DNA from: Ophiura sarsii
Taxonomy: Eukaryota > Echinodermata > Ophiuroidea > Amphilepidida > Ophiuridae
DNA: 64,000 bases
Direction of reading: 5' to 3'
Assembly: GCA_035610835.1 (NCBI GenBank)
Contig: CM069454.1
Location: forward strand, 682,001-746,000
The translations under genes and the position numbers were made by a program. Below, one piece after another: positions 58,292 to 64,000 of this stretch (position 1 is the stretch's first letter; every line of letters begins with the position of its first letter). Under the pieces are notes generated by a model. That model ran no database searches, was not told where the DNA came from, and saw only the letters and a program-made list of their open reading frames with translations.

Positions 58292-59665
58292 GCTTGTGGT
58301 CCTGATCAAATTCCACCAAAATTGGTAAAGGAGTTTGCGTATGAATTAAGTGTACCACTTACAGATATTCTAAATTCCTCCTACAGGGAAGGCTATGTGC
58401 CTGTTCAGTGGAAACAAGCTATTGTGGTTCCTATTCCCAAGCAACAACCACCAAGTATTGATAAACTTAGACCAGTTTCCCTCACTTCAATATTTGCTAA
58501 AATTACAGGTTTTATTACTAAGTGGGTGCTTGAGGATGTTGACCATGGTATTGATCTCAGACAATTTGGCAATGTCAAAGGAGTTTCAACTACTCATTAT
58601 CTGGTTTCGTTGGTTCATTTCCTGTTTCAGGGTGCGGAGAAGAGTCGCAATATTGGAACGGTGGTACTTACGGATTTCTCTAAGGCATTTGACCTAGTTG
58701 ATCACACCCTTCTAATTGGTAAGATCATTGACATTGGAGTTCGTAGGTCCATCGTTCCATGGATTTGCGACTTTCTTCGCAACCGGCAACAGTGGGTCAG
58801 GTATAACGATGTTCTTTCAGACTATACTAAATTGCACGGTGGTGTTCCTCAGGGTACAAAACTAGGCCCAATTGGACTTCAGATTTTAATTAATGATGCT
58901 GCACTTAATTCTGGGAGTAAATGTCTGAAGTATGTTGATGATTTGAGTTTCGCTGAAAATTATAATGGATACCAAACAAGTACAATCCAAGATGATCTTG
59001 ACAATTTTACAAAATGGGCTTCGGACAACAACCTGAAATTAAATCCCACTAAGTGCCAAGGACTCCAAATTGCCTTTTCAAAACAACCACCACCACTACG
59101 CGACTTAAGAATTGGTACTGAACCACTTGCATATGTCACTGAAGCTAAAGTTCTTGGTGTACGCATCCAAAACAACCTTAAATGGGATGTCCAGGTGGAC
59201 AGTACGTTGAAAAAAGCTAATTCCCGTTTGTTTATGCTTCGGACTTTAAAACGTTTCGGTTTCACCAAAGATGAGCTCAGTGTTGTATATAGTGGATATG
59301 TCAGACCAATTCTTGAGTACGCCGATGTGGTATGGCACTCGAGTGTTTCAGCTACTCATTCTCAACAAATAGAATCAACTCAAAAAAGGGCATGCAGAAT
59401 AATCCTTGGCCGTTATTATACTTCTTACGAGGATGCTTTAAACATTTGCAAATTTGACATCCTCTCTGGTAGACGTGAAGGGCACTGTCTTAGGTTTGCC
59501 GAAGGGCTTTCCAAATCAAATCGCACCAGTTCCCTAATACCGCCTACCAGAGGGGAGTGCCATGGTCGTATTTTACGCAATAATAGTGAGATTTCTCAGC
59601 TGCCAGCCAGGACTAATAGGTTCAAAAACAGTCCTGTGCTGTATTTTGTGCAGATAAATAAATAG
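58292..59665 (+). CDS. LINE reverse transcriptase, C-terminal part, open frame
   Basis: About 457 codons without a stop; no true start because the 5' part is missing. Counting from the Leu codon at 58322: palm motif TDFSKAFDLVDH with catalytic D118; VPQGTKLGP at 175-183; YVDD at 204-207 with both catalytic Asp; LKLNPTKCQ near 248; VLGVRIQNNLKWD thumb block; Y.RPILEYADVVWH connection and AC..ILG region typical of CR1/L2/Rex1-type ORF2 C-termini. The frame survives although the copy cannot be autonomous, so the insertion is probably young. Confidence 0.9.
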   Translation, partial: ACGPDQIPPKLVKEFAYELSVPLTDILNSSYREGYVPVQWKQAIVVPIPKQQPPSIDKLRPVSLTSIFAKITGFITKWVLEDVDHGIDLRQFGNVKGVSTTHYLVSLVHFLFQGAEKSRNIGTVVLTDFSKAFDLVDHTLLIGKIIDIGVRRSIVPWICDFLRNRQQWVRYNDVLSDYTKLHGGVPQGTKLGPIGLQILINDAALNSGSKCLKYVDDLSFAENYNGYQTSTIQDDLDNFTKWASDNNLKLNPTKCQGLQIAFSKQPPPLRDLRIGTEPLAYVTEAKVLGVRIQNNLKWDVQVDSTLKKANSRLFMLRTLKRFGFTKDELSVVYSGYVRPILEYADVVWHSSVSATHSQQIESTQKRACRIILGRYYTSYEDALNICKFDILSGRREGHCLRFAEGLSKSNRTSSLIPPTRGECHGRILRNNSEISQLPARTNRFKNSPVLYFVQINK

Positions 59666-59999
59666 GCCCAGGATTTTTCTGCACCCACTTCTATTTTTAT
59701 AATGGTATTTGCTATGTACATAATGCAATTTTAAAAAATATCTATAATGTGCAATATTCTCTTCTATATTAATTAATCACATAATTACCATGCCTTGTTC
59801 TTCGGCGTTTTTCAATGTTTTATACCATATCATATTGTTGATGTTTTTATCTATAATGTGCAATATTCTCTTTTATATTAATTAATAAGTTCCTTGTCTT
59901 GTTTTTCAATGTTTTTATCATGTAAATTTCATGCAATTTGGCCTTAGGGCCACGACTGTGAAATGTTAATAAAATCAATTCAATTCAAAATTCAATTAT
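58292..59999 (+). mobile_element. 5'-truncated LINE with 3' UTR
   Basis: Starts abruptly in an RT frame at 58292 (ACGPDQIPPKLV), continues through the stop at 59665 and a 3' UTR, and ends in repeated TTCAATTCAA-like sequence (about 59975-59999), the type of short repeat tail seen in CR1/L2-like LINEs. The 3' UTR has an internal duplication (about 59738-59830 and 59850-59925, each starting 'atctataatgtgcaatattc'). No endonuclease domain. Confidence 0.85.
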
Positions 60000-60009
60000 A
60001 TTATATACT

Positions 60010-60700
60010 GAAGAGAGGCCAACCATTATAGTATCAGCCTACATTGTTTACTATTTGCTGAACACATTAATTTCAACCATAGAAATGTTTGCTATCTAAC
60101 GAAGATAGCAATGCCAACCACAGTGTCAGCATAAATTGCTTGCTATTTGCAGAAAACATCAATTTCAGCTATAAAAATGTTTGCTTTCCAACGAAGATAG
60201 CAATGCCGCCAACCATATTGTCAGCATAAATTGCTTGCTATTTGCTGAACACATCAATTTCAACCATAGAAATGTTTGCTATCTAACGAAGATAGCAATG
60301 CCAAACATAGTGTCAGCATAAATTGCTTGCTAGCGCTATTTGCTGAGCACATCAATTTCAACCATAGAAATGTTTGCTATCTAACGAAGATAGCAATGCC
60401 AACCATAGTGTCAGCATAAATTGCTTGCTAGCGCTATTTGCTGAATACATCAATTCCAGCCAAAGGAATGTTTGCTATCTAACGAAGATAGCAATGCCAA
60501 CCATAGTGTCAGCATAAATTGCTTGCTAGCGCTATTTGCTGAATACATCAATTCCAGCCAAAGGAATGTTTGCTATCTACTGAAAATAGCAATGCCAACC
60601 ATAGTGTCAGCATAAATTGCTTGCTAGCGCTATTTGCTGAATACATCAATTCCAGCCAAAGGAATGTTTGCTATCTACTGAAGATAGCAATGTCAACCAT
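60010..60700. repeat. Minisatellite, 91-98-bp unit, seven to eight copies
   Basis: Units share 'gtcagcataaattgcttgct', 'atttgctga' and 'aatgtttgctatct'. Later units carry an added 'agcgctatttgct'-type insertion, giving 98 bp. Each unit ends in a stem, TTTGCTATCT..AGATAGCAA. The last units differ by an 'actgaa' for 'aacgaa' change, so the array grew from the right by copying variants. Confidence 0.88.
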
Positions 60701-60719
60701 GATATTTCTAATAAAACTA

Positions 60720-62224
60720 ATCAGACGATGCCAGATATGGGCTTGAATATTCAAGGTTAAATTATAAATGTGACAAACGGTTAATGAATGGCTGGTTCAA
60801 TTTAAAATTAATATGGATACCGACACTGTAGCTGGTTATCCAACTTGGGTCATATAATCGATATATATCCATTTTTACATTGAAACCAACGGATATTCAA
60901 AATGTACAGCTATTCGTCCACCGTTGTCAATCCCGGAAAGTCTTTGAACGCTTTATACTTGTTATCGACGGGAAACTAACACCCACTTGCAATGATACAG
61001 ACTGTTAATTTCTTCAGCAGTTCTTCAAGGTGTCCCTTGATCGATGTGGTATGGTGAAGGGAACATTGGTGTTGTCGTATAGAATGCCCTAAGCGTGTAA
61101 AGCGCCGTTCCAACGTTTTCCAAGATTGCAAGTTGCCTACTCCAAGACGCTGTTATAGCCAATAAGATTAAGTTGCTGCCATTAGGATATCGTTAATATT
61201 CGTCCTAGTCAGTGCGTACGGAGCGTTTTTAAAAAAAATGACCGCCCGACCTGATTGGTCAAACGTAGCGCGCATGCATGCATAGTTTTTCGCGAATTTA
61301 TGATCTGGACGCAGCTTCGCAAAATATGCTCTCGTGAAATAGGCTATCTTGAATTTTTGATGATTGCGTATGGATGTAAGGCCGGCTAGCACAATTGAAA
61401 ATACGCCCTGACTGTGTGTCGTATGTGCATGAGTTGAATGATCGAAATGATTGTATCTATTATACAATACGGACTACCTTTACAGTCTACACACATAAAA
61501 ACAAAGAGGAACGAACTGGACATTATTTTAAGTATTATTACAATACTACATGTAGAATTGTTTATTCATTTATGAACTACTCAGAGAATATATCACATAA
61601 CTCCAAATTTAATGTAACTATTGATATTATGCTATTACACATACTTCTACATCGTGTACATGGACTGATATCAATAATTATGCTCAAAGGTGAACTGTTG
61701 CTTCTTTGACCATGCTTTAACTATACGATTTCTGAAGTCTTGCATGCTATAGATGTAAATCTTGGTTGTATTACTAGTTTGTACCAATGCGTTAATAAAA
61801 AGCAAATTGTGTGACACTAGATTGAATGCTCTCCCCGCAAATAACGAAACCGTACAAAGTCTGAATACGTATACTATATAAAATAAATCCTTAAATTATG
61901 TCTGAATTGCTCATACCTCTATTATACATATGCATGTGATATGCCCATATGTGAAAAGTTACACATAACAATTAGTACCCTAAACGTCGATACCTCGATG
62001 GATACCCTAAAGTGCGATGCCCTCTAAATAGTACCCCTTTTCAGAAAGACGTCGACAACGTCGTGTGGTGAAATCTGGACCCTTTTCGCCGTTTTTTTGG
62101 ATGCGGATGCGTACCCGTTTGGTATGTTCACTGACCTCCGGAGTTTTAGGACATGTAAATATCCCCAAGTCACATTTTGCACGATCAACACTATTGATGG
62201 AGCTCTATTGATTTAAACTAATTA
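60720..62224. other. No recognised gene
   Basis: AT-rich sequence without recognised coding or repeat content; 61980-62040 has several 'taccct' words. Confidence 0.45.
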
Positions 62225-62590
62225 AAGGTGTATGTTCCGATCACTTTTGTTTTGACTATGATTTTCTTTCACATCAAGATACTTTGATATCAGAAGAACC
62301 CCATATTTTTCTCATTATGTCTGTAAAATCTTAGGAGCCAGAAATGGTCCATTTAGAAATTATAGGCTAAAAGTAAAATGTGGTAAATTGCTGCCAAAGG
62401 TGGTTAACCACCCGTCAGTTTGTGTGTATATGCATCTTGTGACCATGTGCTTCTAAAGAACCATTGGAGTTATGCAACTCAAACTTTGGAATGCGACAAT
62501 TTTAAGGATGACCTTTCATGTAAAATAGAAAACTTCAAGTCAAACATCGGGCCAGCAATTAGAACATCTACCTTAACCGTCTTTGTTTAA
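62225..62590 (+). repeat. Dispersed repeat copy 2, uninterrupted
   Basis: Counterpart of 25-240 plus 772-892. The two halves are directly joined through 'gaccatgtgcttctaaag', the place where copy 1 carries the GAGTG element. Confidence 0.75.
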
Positions 62591-62882
62591 ACATAGGCCA
62601 AGAAGGCCGTTGGGAAAATTGCTTGAAATACATGTACATCTCATAAAAATAAGCAATTGCTTTTACTAACAATTAGTAAAATCCAGTGTTTTAAGCAAAG
62701 GTGCTACTAATTCTTATACGAGTAAGTAATTGCTAAACAAATTAAATTCATGAAAACTCAAGCGAACAAGCATTTAGTTGTGTTTTTAGAAGCACCTCCA
62801 TATTTTGAAGCTTGTCCCTTTGCCAACACAGTCATCACTTTTGCTGCCATGTTTCTACCTATGAGATAACAACCTTAGGTGT

Positions 62883-63155
62883 GCAAGGACAGGTTTGACC
62901 ATACTAAATTCAATCCTGCCACCTACAGAACATTATTTAGGTTTGACAAGGAACATTAATGGGCTTGGCGAAACATTTATAACGGTAAATAATGAAACTC
63001 ATGGTGGATGTTTGACACCATTGGTGCAAATGAAAACGACTTTGGCTTATTTAGCTGATCCGGGCTATCAAACTTCTGTAGGCCAGCAGATCATGGGCAT
63101 ATCTCAGGCCACAGTTTCTAGATACGTCACACATACTTTTAAAATACAACAATAA
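62883..63155 (+). pseudogene. PIF/Harbinger transposase, N-terminal fragment
   Basis: One frame reads TYRTLFRFDKEH up to about 62958, then a one-base shift leads to INGLGETFITVNNETHGG and a helix-turn-helix stretch (LAYLADPGYQTSVGQQ, then GISQATVSRYVTHTF). The pattern 'Leu..Tyr/Phe-Ala..Gly-x-Gln..Gly-Ile-Ser-Gln-x-Thr-Val-Ser-Arg' is that of the HARBI1-like N-terminal HTH. It stops at 63155 before any DDE core. Frameshifted and truncated, so inactive. Confidence 0.75.
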
Positions 63156-64000
63156 CAAAACAACATAATATATTGAAATGGTATTGATAAACCAATTGAA
63201 ATGTTACTTTTGAGAATAACGGGAGGAATGTGTCATACATTTTGACACACATATTCTGAATTATGATGTCATGGGCAACATTTGGTGTCAGGTGTGGGAA
63301 GTGTAGGAGTCAATTTCAATTATAATTTGACCAAAATGGCACTTGAAACTTTCTTCCACGCAACATATTATAGTGTCTGACATTTTACATAAAATGATAA
63401 TGTTGTCATATAGCTCATCAAGGATTGATAATGCCATTAACAAAGTTTCCTGCAAAGTTTGAAGTTACTGACACTTAAATTAAGATAATCAAAGCAAAAT
63501 AATAAAACAGTACATACACATATTTGCAAAAATAAAAAATAAACATCAAAACGCCGCCTTGGTGTCTTTCGCTAATCGGACGGCTATATCTCTCTTTGTT
63601 TTTCATCTGAAATTGTCATAGTATGCCGTGGTCAGTTTTTGAATTTTTAGTTGACCTTATGGAGCAAAATGATAAAACCGTATATACATATTTACATTAT
63701 ATTAAAACTGTTACTAGTACTTATTTACAAAACTAAACGTCAAGACGCATTGGCGGCTGCCTTGGCGGCTGTCTCTCTTCAGCAGTTTAACGACCTTAAA
63801 TTTCTTCCTAGCCAGAATGACATCTCTATCCCTCATACAAAATTGCATTATTAGAGTTATATTGAAATGGTTTATTTTATTTCAAACAAAATACAATATA
63901 GATTATTAATGAAAAACAGCTCATATTTTTAAATACATGTAGTATATGAAGAGCTTTGTTGCAAAAGGGCCACCAGACCACTCCAACATGTTACTCATTT
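63156..64000. other. Unassigned end of window
   Basis: Two diverged copies near 63490-63560 and 63660-63755 share 'aataaaac.gta.atacatat' and 'aaacgtcaagacgc'/'aaacatcaaaacgc'. On the minus strand 63820-63720 a short basic peptide frame exists; a link to the Harbinger remnant could not be shown. Confidence 0.35.

Overview
The window is eukaryotic nuclear DNA from an animal: AT-rich, gene-poor and full of transposable elements, with GT/AG splice signals and no bacterial-style gene packing. The best clue to the host is the large LTR retrotransposon at 18980-28026. Its pol order (protease, integrase, reverse transcriptase, RNase H) is that of Gmr1-type Ty3/gypsy elements, which were described from deuterostomes. 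Together with the abundant TAGGCCTA-type motifs, this suggests a marine invertebrate deuterostome (echinoderm, hemichordate or lancelet). That is an inference; no conserved host gene proves it.

Layout. 1-17.6 kb: a mosaic of non-autonomous inverted-repeat DNA elements. Four are flanked by a TA duplication (242-769, 3435-4856, 15273-17571, and 16140-16990 nested in the previous one) and one by TAA (12077-12737). Each carries many direct and inverted copies of its own short motif, different in each element. A decayed non-LTR reverse transcriptase lies at 13.2-14.5 kb (minus strand). 18-28 kb: the Gmr1-like element on the minus strand, with near-identical 1.84-kb LTRs, a tRNA-Pro-type primer binding site, an intact 1205-codon pol frame and a gag broken by a one-base shift. 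28-32.9 kb: no recognised gene. 32.9-40.9 kb: two diverged copies (A, B) of one unit plus a third partial copy. The unit contains exon-like blocks whose splice boundaries are kept. Copy A has gained three insertions that B lacks, so B serves as an empty-site reference.

41.7-55.7 kb: exon-like pieces on the plus strand that join in compatible phases over parts of their length, but with two frame problems. They may be a host gene or an old transposon-derived gene. A satellite of about 9.7 kb (43013-52680) lies in one of the candidate introns. It is built mainly of 103-bp dimers (55 + 48 bp), with simpler monomers at the edges and an inverted pair at the right end. 56-64 kb: two TA-flanked palindromic elements, a perfect-looking hairpin, a 5'-truncated LINE with a long open reverse transcriptase frame (58292-59665), a minisatellite (60.0-60.7 kb), a second copy of the repeat family that opens the window, and a decayed Harbinger transposase piece.

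Almost all recognisable coding capacity is transposon-derived. The most notable items are the recurring 'inverted-repeat element filled with its own motif' architecture, the Gmr1-like element, and the higher-order satellite inside a candidate intron.
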